From Stentor coeruleus (lineage: Eukaryota; Ciliophora; Heterotrichea; Heterotrichida; Stentoridae): DNA of 64,000 nucleotides. The notes below the pieces were generated by a model. That model had not been told where the DNA came from. It worked only from the letters and a program-made list of their open reading frames with translations, and did not search any database. The first letter of the stretch is position 1; each line of letters starts with the position of its first letter. The translations under genes were made by a program, and so were the position numbers. Where the stretch lies: contig MPUH01000272.1 of NCBI GenBank assembly GCA_001970955.1, positions 1 through 64,000 on the forward strand, written 5' to 3'. Shown here one piece after another: positions 1 to 10,340 of this stretch.

Positions 1-606
1 ATTTAAATATGTTTCTCTAGACACCATAGTGAAGATAATATCAATGTAAATGTTGTAGTGAAAATTTAACTCAAAACTCCTAATAGCCAGCCACCTTTTG
101 AGTATGCCCAAGGTATTGCAAGCATCCCTGACCCAATAATACTGTTTATAGTATAAAAGCAGCCATATCAAAAGTTTTGGTTTTCACTTTCCACTTCCAT
201 TTATTTCTTTACCCATAAGTTTCTTAGCTTTTCATAGATTATTAAAAATCTATGAGCTAAATATTAAGATTAAAAATTAAGTATTTGCAACAATCATAGC
301 TTATAAACACTATAAGCTCAAAATTAGAATTTCTATTTTCCTATTTTGTTACCCAGTTTTGATAGGCTTTACTAAATAATTACTTTCTTAAGTTTAATGA
401 TAAAGTAACAAAAACTATCAAGAGTTTTTCTATAGCAAATATACTTAATATAATCCAAAAATCTTATTAAAAGCTTTGGATTCAATAAAAAAATTATAAT
501 TCTTTCTATAAAACATAAAAATAATCACTTTTAACCTTTTCAATTAAATCCTTTCATTTTAAAAATCGATATAAGTTAGTTTAAACTATTTAAATTTTTT
601 AATTAT
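1..606. other. AT-rich flank, no gene seen
   Basis: No open frame with protein-like composition, RNA gene or repeat is visible. It lies downstream of the minus-strand kinase-like reading frame that ends at 607, so it would hold that gene's 3' flank. Confidence 0.5.
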
Positions 607-1779
607 CTAATCTATAATTCCCATAAACAACTTAGCAACTTTATACACTTCATTAATTGTTGCTCTTTCTATCATATCAACTTCAAGCATCCTTCTCAAT
701 ATTGGTTTTAAAGAATCATAAGGAAAATATTTGATTTTCTCATCAATTTTATTTTGGAGTTTATCTCTAAACATTTTATAAGTTATTCTTTTCAAACTAT
801 CTTTTGCTATATAATTATAATTTATTTGAAGCATACTATTCATATGTGAGTAACAGCGACTTTTAAAAATATTTAGGCCATCTATACTAATTCCAAATGC
901 ATGTAAAAGGCACAGCCCTAAAGAAAAAACTTCTGATTTTAATGAATCATACTTTATAAAATGAAGTTTTCGATAATTCACATAAAATGCATTTAATTCT
1001 GGAGACTGATATTTTCCGTAATGGCTTAATGGTAGAAAGCATGCATTGCATTTTTTTACTGATTTATGAGAATATTTAAAGTTACTGATGTGTATTTCCT
1101 CTAGAGATTTTATAAGAATAATTTCTGGTGTTACATTGCCATGTGAAATTTTGTTTTCCATAAGAATGAAAAAAGCTTTTATAATATTGTAAAATATAAA
1201 CTTCATATCTCTTTCATGTAAGTTAGGATTTTGACATATAAAATTAGATAGACTTATTCCATGATAAGTAAATTCATTAGAAATAATAGCTGTGTTAAGA
1301 CCGTTGACCCTTGACCTAAAGAATAAAAACTCCGTAAACAAATCACTTTTTTTTCTCAAATGATTTAAAAGTTTTATCTCCTTGTAGTTTTTAAATACAT
1401 ACCTGCTATCATAATGAAAATGATTTTCTTTCCGTAAAGTTTTTATTGCTGGGCATGTATTGAGATCTCTTATGGCACATTTTTTAGTGTAAATATCTGG
1501 AAAGATTTTTTCACAATTATATAAAGGCACTATGCATTTAGAACCTGAAGATGAATCAATATATCGCCTATAATTAAAATAAAATCCTTTTTCTTCATCA
1601 ATATTTTTAAAATAGGCTTTCTGTTTTAAATCTCTACTTGAAAATTTTTTATTATCTTTTATAGATTTTTCATCTAATAAAATATTTTGAGTATAAATTA
1701 AATCCTCTTTATTCTTCCCGTACTTGCTTAAATATTCAAGTTCTTTCTTATCATCCCCTATACTTTTATATAATATCAT
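607..1779 (-). CDS. Degenerate protein-kinase-like C-terminal part of the upstream TPR gene
   Basis: A 390-aa frame with a protein-kinase fold signature whose catalytic motifs are all altered. The VAIK lysine position reads AIR, the HRD loop reads HGN in HGNVTPEIIL, DFG reads SNF, while APE (QSPE) and the DVWSLG-like SEVFSLG are recognisable. A pseudokinase is the natural reading. The first residues (MILYKSIGDDKKELEYL) are not a true N-terminus: they complete the last TPR unit of the frame at 1784-4837, in a frame shifted by one base. The gene would therefore be TPR array plus pseudokinase, with one extra A in the AAAA run (plus-strand T run 1796-1799). Ends in TAG. Fold assignment is moderately sure; the link to the TPR frame is strongly supported by repeat phase. 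Confidence 0.7.
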   Translation of the reverse strand: MILYKSIGDDKKELEYLSKYGKNKEDLIYTQNILLDEKSIKDNKKFSSRDLKQKAYFKNIDEEKGFYFNYRRYIDSSSGSKCIVPLYNCEKIFPDIYTKKCAIRDLNTCPAIKTLRKENHFHYDSRYVFKNYKEIKLLNHLRKKSDLFTEFLFFRSRVNGLNTAIISNEFTYHGISLSNFICQNPNLHERDMKFIFYNIIKAFFILMENKISHGNVTPEIILIKSLEEIHISNFKYSHKSVKKCNACFLPLSHYGKYQSPELNAFYVNYRKLHFIKYDSLKSEVFSLGLCLLHAFGISIDGLNIFKSRCYSHMNSMLQINYNYIAKDSLKRITYKMFRDKLQNKIDEKIKYFPYDSLKPILRRMLEVDMIERATINEVYKVAKLFMGIID

Positions 1780-1783
1780 AAGA

Positions 1784-4700
1784 TTATTGTAAATATTTTA
1801 CAAGGTCAGGATGATCATTACTAAAGATCTTTTCTCTAATAATCCTACACTTTTCATATAATTCTAAAGCATTTTTCTTATCACCGAGGTTTAGATAAAA
1901 AGATCCTAAGTTATTATAAATACTAGCCTTGTCTGGATGATTAGGTTTTAAAACTTCTTCTCTTATATTTCTACATTTTTCTAATAATTTCAAAGCTTTT
2001 TCATTTTTATTTAAATTTTGATACAAGACTCCTAAATCATTATAAATTTTCGCTAGATCTAAATGCTTAGGACTTAAAAAATGTTTCCTAATATTTTTAC
2101 ATTTTCCATACATCTCTAAAGCTTTATCATGCTCATTATTTTTATAGTAATAAAATCTTATATCATTATAAATAGTTGCGATTTCTGGGTCATTAGGATT
2201 TAAATTTTTTTCTCTTATATTTCTGCATTTTTCTAACATTTTAAACGCTTTTTTATTTTCATTTACATTTTGATATAACCTCCCTAGGTTGTTATAAACA
2301 GTAGCTAAATCAGGATGATCAGGATTTAAATTGATTTTTCTTATAATTTTACATTTTATAAATAATTCTAAAGCTTTTTTATATTCATTGTTTGTATAAT
2401 ACCAAATTCCTAGATCATTATAGATTTTCCCAAGATCAGTGTGCTTTGGGTTTAATATTTTTTCTCTTATTTTCAAGCATTTATTATAATTCTCATATGC
2501 TTTTTTGTTTTCTTCGATTGCCCGATAGAAATTTCCAAAATTATTATATATTTTAGCTCTATCTTCAGTGTCAGAACAGATGGTTTCTTCTTCGATACAT
2601 CTGGATTTTTCTAGCATTTCAAAAGCTTTTTTGATATTATCCATATCTAAATAAAGGTTTCCTAAGCTATTGTAAATACTTACTAACTTAAGATGGTAAT
2701 GATTGAAAGCCTTTTCTCTGATATTTCTATATTTTTCATATAATTCTAAAGCTTTAGGCCTATTTTTTATATTAAAATATAAGTGTCCAAGATTATGGTA
2801 TATTTCAGATGTATCAAAATAATAATATGATTTTGAACATTTTTCACTTATAAAAAGAGATTTATTAAGCAAATCAAGAGCTTTTTTATAATCACCCATG
2901 TTAGTATATAGAAGCCCTAAGTTATTATAAATTTCAGCAAGCTCAAGGTCGTTTATGCCGAAAATTTTTTCTCTAATATTTTTTGATTTGATATAGAAAT
3001 CAAGTGCAAATTTATTGTTTGATTCATTTTTATAGAAAGTGCCAAGATTATTATATATTGAAGCTAGGTCTGGATGATCAGGATTTAAAATGTATTCTCT
3101 TATTTTAAGACACCATAGGTAATATTCTTCAGCATTCCTCTTTTCATACATTTTTTCATAGGTATTTCCTAGGTTAAAAAAAAATTTTCCCATATCAGGA
3201 TGATTACGGCTTAAAACACTTTCCCTGATAACTCTGCATTTTTCAAAGTAACCAAGCGCTTTTATATAATCTTCATTATTAAAATTTAAATCTCCTAACA
3301 ATTCATAAATTGTTGCAAGGTCTGGATGATTTAAAGGAAGAATATTTTCTCTAATACTTTTACATTTTTCATATAACTTAAGAGATTTTTTATATTTCTT
3401 AAGGCTATTATATAGTATCCCTAAATTGTTATAAATTTTCGCTAATTCTGGATTATTAGAATCAAAAACTTTTTCACCTATACTTTTAGATTTTTTTAAA
3501 TACTCTTTAGACTTTTTTTTCTCATTTAAACCATTATACACTGACCCAATATTATTATATATTATTGCTATATCTGGATTATCAGAATTTAAAACCTTTT
3601 CTCTAATAGTTTTGCATTTTTCATAAAATTCAAGAGCTATTTTCTTTTCATTCAAAGATTCATATAAAATACCAAGGTTGTTATAAATATTTGCAGTTTC
3701 AGAATGCTCGGAACCCAAGTATTTTTCTCTGATACTTTTACATTTTTTATAGTATTCTAAGGCTTTATTATTATCTGATATTCTAAAGCAAATCGACCCA
3801 AAATTCATATAGCTCGTTGCAAGGCCACAATGATCTGAATTAAGTTTTCCTTCTCTTATTTTTATGCATTTTTTATAGTATTTCAAAGTTTTCGTATCAT
3901 TTATCATATCTTGATATAGACTGCCTAAATTGTTATAAACTATAGCTAAGTTAAGATGATATGGATTTTGCATATTTTGCCTTTTAACTTTTTTAAATAT
4001 TTCAAGAGCTTTAGTTAATTCATTAGTTTTATGATAATAGCATCCAAGGTTGTTATAAATAACACAAAGGTCTATAGGATCTGTATATGGGTTTTTTTCT
4101 CGTATGTTTTTACTTAGGTTATAATATTCATAAGCTTTTTTATTTTCACCTATATTGAAATAGTGAAATCCAAGACTGTTATAAATTGTACTTAAATCTA
4201 GATGATCATGATCTAAAACTTTTTCTCTTATGATTAAGCATTTATTATATAAGTCTAAAGCTTTTTGCTTTTCATCTATTTCTTCGTAATAATCTCCTAG
4301 ATTATTGTAAATTGTTGCTAGATCTGGATGATTAGGATTAAAAGTGTTTTCTCCAATATTGTAGGATTTTATATAATATTTTAAAGCTTTGCTGTTTTTG
4401 AATAAACATTTATATATAAACCCTATACTGTTATTGATTGTTGCAAGGTCAGGATGATCTGATTTTAGGACCTTTTGTCGTATATTTTTGCATTGCTTAA
4501 AATGTTTCAATGCGTTAGAATATTCTTTTCTGATTTTGCAATATAGACCCAGGTTGTAGTGTATTAGAGCTATATTCATATCTTTATCAAGAGTATTATT
4601 TAGGTCTAAATTAATATTAGTATTTTGATCTTGAGATTCAATTTTTTGTAAGGAAAAAATACATTTGTTGTAGATTTTTTTTGAAAACTTGCATATTTTT

Positions 4701-4837
4701 AAGTATGAAATGCATAAGTTGCTGTATATTAAAGATTGAGTTAAATCATCGTCAACTTGTATGGATTTTTTAGGATTTAGATAATTTTCAAATGCGCAGA
4801 TTGCCTTTGGATATTTGTCTCCCTTCATGTTATACAT
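1784..4837 (-). CDS. Kinesin-light-chain-type TPR repeat protein, about 22 repeats
   Basis: The 1017-aa frame is almost entirely 42-residue TPRs of the kinesin-light-chain/Nephrocystin type, with the signature HPDLATIYNNLG, then a Y/K-rich helix and KCLxIREK. I count about 22 units. Such arrays are protein-interaction scaffolds; no catalytic domain is in this frame. The start chosen is the Met at 4837, just ahead of the first TPR-like helix; it could lie further upstream if an exon is missed. The frame stops at 1784-1786 in the middle of a repeat (DLVKYLQ then stop), and the rest of that repeat (IYNNLMILYK) continues in the next frame into the pseudokinase. A second protein of the same TPR family lies at 6972-9029 on the other strand. 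Confidence 0.85.
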   Translation of the reverse strand: MYNMKGDKYPKAICAFENYLNPKKSIQVDDDLTQSLIYSNLCISYLKICKFSKKIYNKCIFSLQKIESQDQNTNINLDLNNTLDKDMNIALIHYNLGLYCKIRKEYSNALKHFKQCKNIRQKVLKSDHPDLATINNSIGFIYKCLFKNSKALKYYIKSYNIGENTFNPNHPDLATIYNNLGDYYEEIDEKQKALDLYNKCLIIREKVLDHDHLDLSTIYNSLGFHYFNIGENKKAYEYYNLSKNIREKNPYTDPIDLCVIYNNLGCYYHKTNELTKALEIFKKVKRQNMQNPYHLNLAIVYNNLGSLYQDMINDTKTLKYYKKCIKIREGKLNSDHCGLATSYMNFGSICFRISDNNKALEYYKKCKSIREKYLGSEHSETANIYNNLGILYESLNEKKIALEFYEKCKTIREKVLNSDNPDIAIIYNNIGSVYNGLNEKKKSKEYLKKSKSIGEKVFDSNNPELAKIYNNLGILYNSLKKYKKSLKLYEKCKSIRENILPLNHPDLATIYELLGDLNFNNEDYIKALGYFEKCRVIRESVLSRNHPDMGKFFFNLGNTYEKMYEKRNAEEYYLWCLKIREYILNPDHPDLASIYNNLGTFYKNESNNKFALDFYIKSKNIREKIFGINDLELAEIYNNLGLLYTNMGDYKKALDLLNKSLFISEKCSKSYYYFDTSEIYHNLGHLYFNIKNRPKALELYEKYRNIREKAFNHYHLKLVSIYNSLGNLYLDMDNIKKAFEMLEKSRCIEEETICSDTEDRAKIYNNFGNFYRAIEENKKAYENYNKCLKIREKILNPKHTDLGKIYNDLGIWYYTNNEYKKALELFIKCKIIRKINLNPDHPDLATVYNNLGRLYQNVNENKKAFKMLEKCRNIREKNLNPNDPEIATIYNDIRFYYYKNNEHDKALEMYGKCKNIRKHFLSPKHLDLAKIYNDLGVLYQNLNKNEKALKLLEKCRNIREEVLKPNHPDKASIYNNLGSFYLNLGDKKNALELYEKCRIIREKIFSNDHPDLVKYLQ

Positions 4838-5159
4838 CCCTAAAATTTAATAAAGTTTGTGCATACTTTTTGGGGTAGTTCCTTTGATTTCTTTTATTTT
4901 TATATAACGGGTACATAAAAAATAATGTGTCAATAACTCATGAATCGCTATAAGAGTTATATTTTGGGAGTTCACAGTGATTACTTAATTTTTATAAATC
5001 ATTTTTGATTATGTTTAATATCTACTAAACTTGAAATACCTTCTTTGCCAATCAGCATATGTTTACATGAGCTATTTTTGTGTAGGCTTGATAAATTTTT
5101 CCTTATTATTATTAGTAACAGGTATACTTATCTTCTGAAAATAATTATATATAAAAGTT
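4838..5159. other. AT-rich intergenic stretch
   Basis: Lies between the TPR gene start and a broken TPR fragment, all minus strand. No motif or RNA gene seen. Confidence 0.4.
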
Positions 5160-5692
5160 TTTCTATAACATATTAAAGCATTGTCTGACGCAGTCTCTGT
5201 AAGATAGTTTCATTCAATCCCACACTCTAGTTAAAGGTTCTGGCATTAATCTTCTCAATATCATTTGCCGTTGTATTTTTGGTATTAGTATAACTTTTAA
5301 AAGGTCTGGGTAATTGTATTTTTCCATCAAATAAAAAACTGGGGTTAAAGAGTTCAACTTTTTTGATATTCTAAACTTGCTTTCTTGGCGTAATATCATA
5401 TTATTATAATGAGAATAACATAAATTATATAACGTTTTGCAAAATCTCTTGCTTCAACCAAATTGTAATAGTTATAATCACTAAGGTCATCTTCGATCAA
5501 GTATAAAACATAAGCAAGTCTTTTAAATATAGAGGAATTCTCATCATGCATTTTATTAAAATAGCACATTCTACACTCAAGAGATTCTTTATAAAACCTA
5601 TAAGCTTCCTTATAATTTTTTTGTTTATATTCTTTATCACCAAGAACTTGTAAACTTTTTGCTTTGTCAGTTACTTCTTTGATTATCTCCAT
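5160..5692 (-). pseudogene. Broken TPR-like fragment
   Basis: Starting at 5692, a 98-aa frame has a TPR-like helix pair (AKSLQVLGDKEYKQKNYKEA) and ends at TGA after a run of isoleucines. A second short frame overlaps it (5399 to 5214), also ends in TGA, and could continue in a third frame for about 15 codons to about 5163. No 15/16-nt GT-AG intron joins them. Ending in TGA, unlike every sound gene here, supports decay. It may be the degraded head of another KLC-type TPR gene. Function not assignable. Confidence 0.35.
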
Positions 5693-5977
5693 ATTGATTA
5701 TATAAGTTTATTATTAAAATGCATCTTCAATCCAAACCAATCACCACTTGCCTCAAAAACCAAAATTTTATCATCAACTTATAATCTTCCCTAAAATACC
5801 ACAACCAAACCCCAAAAGATATTTTCTCTCTCCATAAAATTTCCTATAAAAATCTTTACCAATCTCAAAAAATCAAAAAATACCCTATCTTCTATTCTAA
5901 AATCGCATTAAAACATATATATAATATTATTCACAAACATATAAAATCATGAAAATTTTCTTCTAATCTAATAATAA

Positions 5978-6628
5978 ATGTCAATCTTCAATGAAATGCG
6001 CTTAGAGGATTATCAAAACAGTGAATCTATCTATCGTAGTAAATCCTACAAAAAAAGTGCAGTAAAAGTCCTCCCTGACTCCTACACCAATGTAAAACTC
6101 GACACTTCTCCTTCATATGTGCTAAAACACCCTAAACAACAAATAAAAAACGACTCTTTAGCCATACAGGAAAACGACTCTAACCGAGAACAAATGCTCA
6201 ACATAATAAAATCACATGAAAAAGAAATTGGCTTTCTTAATCAAATCCTCAATCACTTTTTAGACATAAATGAACTTATAAAAATCAAACAAAAAGCTTC
6301 TTACGATGAAAGCTCATCATCTTGGAATTTACCTAATTTTGTAATCCAGCAACGTAAAACAGTATTTCCTAACCTTCAAAGGTCGCAGATTCGTGATGTA
6401 GTCAATTCAGAAATGAAAAAAAGAAAAATTGTATTAAAAAGCTCCCAATCGCCTGAAGATAATAATTTTGAATATCAAGATGAAGAAAATATTAAGAGAA
6501 TTGGGAATGATAAGGATGGGCAGGGAAATGTTGAATATAGACCTGCAACAAGTTTTGCTGTAAGGAGAAGTAAAACTAAAGGTTCAAGAGTTAAGGGAGA
6601 TTTAGAGAAAATTAAATACAGGTATTAG
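5978..6628 (+). CDS. Hypothetical 216-aa protein with a short coiled coil
   Basis: I do not recognise the family. The sequence is polar with basic stretches, a helical segment around residues 70-105 (EKEIGFLNQILNHFLDINEL), a conserved-looking patch LPNFVIQQRKTVFPNLQRS and a basic Ser/Arg-rich C-terminus. No membrane segment or signal peptide. The 5' flank is G-poor and the 3' flank C-poor, as for other plus-strand genes here. The start is the ATG right after an AT-rich leader; it ends in TAG. It is divergent from the broken TPR fragment. A cytoskeletal or ciliary protein is possible but unproven. Confidence 0.6.
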   Translation: MSIFNEMRLEDYQNSESIYRSKSYKKSAVKVLPDSYTNVKLDTSPSYVLKHPKQQIKNDSLAIQENDSNREQMLNIIKSHEKEIGFLNQILNHFLDINELIKIKQKASYDESSSSWNLPNFVIQQRKTVFPNLQRSQIRDVVNSEMKKRKIVLKSSQSPEDNNFEYQDEENIKRIGNDKDGQGNVEYRPATSFAVRRSKTKGSRVKGDLEKIKYRY

Positions 6629-6971
6629 GCTGATATGATATTATAGTAATATTAAGAGAAGTTAGATAATATGTTTTATTGAAAGGATATAAATGATAAA
6701 AAAATGGGTGTTAGGGTGTTAATGTGAATATTAAAAATATGAATTTTAAAGTGTTAAAGGATTTGTATGGAAGACTTGGAATTGTATATAGTTGTAGTTA
6801 TTTTTAGATATAAAACAATTCCTTATAGTATTAAAATCGATTTTAATAATAAAAAATGTATAACTAAACCCTATACAAGAACTTGAAGAACTGTTAGTTT
6901 TAAAAAATCGATGTATTATCTAATAAAAACACTAATTATCATATAACATTATAAATAAATTATTAGTCATA
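6629..6971. other. Intergenic, nothing specific
   Basis: The first half is C-poor and G/T-rich, the second half A/T-rich leading to the next ATG. No gene, RNA or repeat seen. Confidence 0.4.
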
Positions 6972-9029
6972 ATGGGTTGTGCTAACAGTAAAGTTCCTGA
7001 ACCTACTTTAGACGAGCAACAAGCAGACCATCTCTATCTCAAAGGTAAATACGGTAAAGCAGCCAAATTTTATGAAAAATGCCTCAAACACTATCAGTCC
7101 ACTCCCTATTCCCCAGAACGTTGCAAAGTTCTCTACAACCAACTAGGTCACTGTTACATGAAACTCGGCCGTGCTGACGATGCTTTGAGTTATTTCAAAA
7201 AAGCTAAAAAGCCTATGGAAAAAACCTTCCCATCTAACCCAAAAAACCTTTCCCATCTATATCAGAACATAGGTTTTTGTTATAAAAAACTAGAAGAATC
7301 TTCCCATGCCTTACTTTACTATGAAAAATCCAAAAAAATCCTTGAACAAATCCTCCACCCAAACCATCCAGACCTAGGGACTATAAATTCTTCAATAGCA
7401 GATTGTTACATTGAAGTTAAAAAATATCATGAAGCTCTAGCCCTATACCAAAAAAGTAAAAAAATTTTTGAGAACTCTTTACCTACAAATAGCCCTATCT
7501 TAGCTTCATTATATATTTCTATATCCCAATGTTTTATATACCTAAGCAAATTTTCAGATGCAATCCCTGTACTTAAAAAAGCTTTGGATATAATAGAAAA
7601 AGATAATAACAAAAAAACCTCAGATATTGAATTTATATACAACAGTTTAGCTTTATGTTATAAAAAACTTAATGATCATCAACAAGCTCTAGCTTTTTAT
7701 GGCCTTTCTTTAAAACTTGAAGAAGATAGGATTGAATCTAAAGATAACCCAAATATAGCTTTGATTTTTGATAGTGTTGCTGAATGTTATAAGGAAATGG
7801 ATCAGTTGGATATTGCTATAGAGTATTATAAAAAAAGTAAGGAAATATGGGAAATGACACTACCTGCTGATGCGCCACAGCTCGCGCAGATTTATAGTGA
7901 AATTGGGTTTTGTTATGAAAGTTTAGATAAATCAGATGAAGCTTTAGATATGTATGAGAAATGTTTAAGTATCAGAGAAGAGAATTTACCACCTAAACAC
8001 CCTGAATTAGCTGAAATTTATAACAGTTTAGCTATGTGTTTTTACTCAGCAGCAAAAATCTCTGAAGCATTGTTTTATTATGAAAAAACCAAAGAAATTG
8101 TTGAAGAAACAAACCATAACAATGGTCTCAGCTTAGCAACTCTTTATAACAACATCGGTTCTTGTCATGGGACATTAAGCAATCATGAAGAAGCTTTAAT
8201 TTATTATATAAAATGTAAAAACATCTGGGAACATATCCTTCCTCAAAATCATCCTGATATAGCTCTTATTTATAATAACATCGGTTTCTGTTATAGTAAC
8301 CTTGGGGATAATGAAGAAGCATTAGAGTTTTATGAACGATGCAAAGATATAAGAGAAGAAATATTCCCAAGAAATCATCCTGAATTAGCGACAATTTACA
8401 ACAATCTAGGGATTTGTTATGATGAAATCGGTAATCATTCAGAAGCTTTAATATGTTTTGAAAAAACTAAAGAAATATGGGAAGAAATTTTACCTGAAAA
8501 CTACCCAGATTTAGCACTTATTTATAACAATATAGGACATTGTTATTATGGGCTTATGAGATATAAACCAGCTATAACAGCATATTTAAAAGCTAAAAGT
8601 ATATGGGAAGAAGATGGATGTATGGATTTGACTGATATAAACAATAGTATAGGAATGTGTTATAGTAGTATGAAAAATTATGAAGAAGCTTTGAATTATT
8701 ATGAGAAATCTAGGGAAATATGTGAAGCTCGTGAAGATGGAGATATGATTGAAACTGCTGGGGTTTATAAGTCATTAGGGATTTGTTATAATGATTTAGG
8801 GAATTTTACTGAAGCGATAAAGTTTTTGGGAATGTGTAAGGATATATGGGAAGAATCTTTAGAGGGAAGTTCAGATTTAGCGAATTTGTATAGTTTGTTA
8901 GCGATTTGCTATACGGAATGTGGTAAACATAAGGAAGCTGAGATTATGAGGAGTAAGTCAAAAATTGTATGGGATGAAGTGTCCCCATCTAAGAGATCGG
9001 ATTCAACGCACACAATGTCTTCTATCTAA
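6972..9029 (+). CDS. N-myristoylated KLC-type TPR protein with a Cys in every repeat
   Basis: The 685-aa protein begins MGCANSK, a textbook N-myristoylation site (Gly2, Ser6, Lys7) with Cys3 available for palmitoylation, so it should sit on a membrane. The rest is about 15 tandem 42-residue TPRs of the kinesin-light-chain type (HPDLATIYNNIG, then EEALxxYEK, then I/REE). Each repeat carries a cysteine at the same helix position (GHCY, GFCY, ADCY, SQCF, ALCY and so on, 15 of 15). The C-terminus is a short Ser-rich tail (SPSKRSDSTHTMSSI). Likely a lipid-anchored scaffold. The related array at 1784-4837 lacks both the lipid signal and the Cys ladder. Ends in TAA. Confidence 0.9.
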   Translation: MGCANSKVPEPTLDEQQADHLYLKGKYGKAAKFYEKCLKHYQSTPYSPERCKVLYNQLGHCYMKLGRADDALSYFKKAKKPMEKTFPSNPKNLSHLYQNIGFCYKKLEESSHALLYYEKSKKILEQILHPNHPDLGTINSSIADCYIEVKKYHEALALYQKSKKIFENSLPTNSPILASLYISISQCFIYLSKFSDAIPVLKKALDIIEKDNNKKTSDIEFIYNSLALCYKKLNDHQQALAFYGLSLKLEEDRIESKDNPNIALIFDSVAECYKEMDQLDIAIEYYKKSKEIWEMTLPADAPQLAQIYSEIGFCYESLDKSDEALDMYEKCLSIREENLPPKHPELAEIYNSLAMCFYSAAKISEALFYYEKTKEIVEETNHNNGLSLATLYNNIGSCHGTLSNHEEALIYYIKCKNIWEHILPQNHPDIALIYNNIGFCYSNLGDNEEALEFYERCKDIREEIFPRNHPELATIYNNLGICYDEIGNHSEALICFEKTKEIWEEILPENYPDLALIYNNIGHCYYGLMRYKPAITAYLKAKSIWEEDGCMDLTDINNSIGMCYSSMKNYEEALNYYEKSREICEAREDGDMIETAGVYKSLGICYNDLGNFTEAIKFLGMCKDIWEESLEGSSDLANLYSLLAICYTECGKHKEAEIMRSKSKIVWDEVSPSKRSDSTHTMSSI

Positions 9030-9365
9030 TAATAATTGCATAGTAAAAGTAGATTATGGTTTTTTGTGATGTTATGCTTTTATATATGGAAGAAAATATA
9101 ATTTAATGAGAAATATAGTTTTTTTATTGAAAAACTTATTAGAAAATATAAGGATTACTGTATACGCACTCATATAAATTGTATGACACAATACAAAATC
9201 CATTAAAAAACATATTTGTAAATGTAAAATATTATATTCTCAAATAAAAACACCTTTCAATAGAAATCATGAAAATGCTTTTTTTTGTTATAAATACTGA
9301 TAACATACTTTATATATATTATTTAAAATTATGATAATTAGTTTTAATAAGAATATAAGTTGTAA
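9030..9365. other. Intergenic, nothing specific
   Basis: AT-rich spacer between two plus-strand genes; no feature seen. Confidence 0.4.
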
Positions 9366-10340
9366 ATGGATACATCTATGAGAAAACCAAGCTTGTCATC
9401 AGGCAAACAATCTATAATCGGAGATAAAGAGTCTAGAAACTCAGAAATGAGTATAGGTTCTCTCACAGCTAATTTAAAAAGGCTTTTTGATTTTACACAG
9501 ATTAAAATCCCTGGACTATATAGACTTGCAACTAAATACTTTATATTAGAATACTGTGAAAGTGATGCAATCGCTTGTGCTAAATTTCATACAAGTTCTC
9601 AGCAGTTCGAAGCAAAATTTCATGAAGAAAACTTAACCTTATACGGAATCCAATACTGTGGATACATCAATATTTTTCATAACTCCTCCAGTTCACAAAA
9701 AATCCATATCCCAGCATATCGCAGTTACGACCCTGCAGGAGACTCTTGTAAATACCTCAATTCCCGTCAATTCATGCTAATCCTTAAATTCTTATCAATT
9801 GAAATCCGTGCATCTCAGCTTGGAGTACGACAAAAACGTATAGAAAAAATCAAAAAAAGCATTGAATCTATATCTAAACTCCCTGATTCAATGTATACAC
9901 TTTGGAATTGGCTTCATTTACAAGTGATTCTTGTATGTTATAAAAAATTAACCCCTCCAAAATACTATGAGTTTATATTAAACAAGGTTTTAATTGAAGA
10001 ATTCTCAGTAGATGATCGAGATGATTGTAAAGAGTATCTTGAAAAATGCTTAAAAAGTAATGGGAATGATGTAAAATTGCCTTTAGGTTATTATAAAAGT
10101 ATACTTACTAATGAAAGAAAATTAGCTTTTGATGTTAAGGTTATGTATACAGAGATTGAGAAAAGGGAAAATCAAGAAGAAAAAGCTTCAAGGGTTTTTT
10201 TAAGCTGCTTACCAAAAATTATCCCTGGGATGACTATTGTCCGAGAAGGGAAAAATTTTAATAAGATGATATCGGATTGTGAAAGACTATGCAAACTTTA
10301 CGAAAACAATGTGGCTCAGAATAAATGTAAAGTTATGTAA
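9366..10340 (+). CDS. Hypothetical 324-aa protein with a C-terminal CaaX box
   Basis: Family not recognised. After a Ser-rich N-terminus the protein is mixed and globular with several Cys and aromatic residues. A basic helical stretch lies near residues 155-175 (RQKRIEKIKKSIESISKL). The last four residues are CKVM, preceded by N-K: a CaaX motif with Met last, the form preferred by farnesyltransferase. This suggests lipid anchoring. No transmembrane segment. It lies in a cluster of potential lipid-anchored proteins with the upstream MGCANSK TPR protein. Ends in TAA. Confidence 0.65.
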   Translation: MDTSMRKPSLSSGKQSIIGDKESRNSEMSIGSLTANLKRLFDFTQIKIPGLYRLATKYFILEYCESDAIACAKFHTSSQQFEAKFHEENLTLYGIQYCGYINIFHNSSSSQKIHIPAYRSYDPAGDSCKYLNSRQFMLILKFLSIEIRASQLGVRQKRIEKIKKSIESISKLPDSMYTLWNWLHLQVILVCYKKLTPPKYYEFILNKVLIEEFSVDDRDDCKEYLEKCLKSNGNDVKLPLGYYKSILTNERKLAFDVKVMYTEIEKRENQEEKASRVFLSCLPKIIPGMTIVREGKNFNKMISDCERLCKLYENNVAQNKCKVM

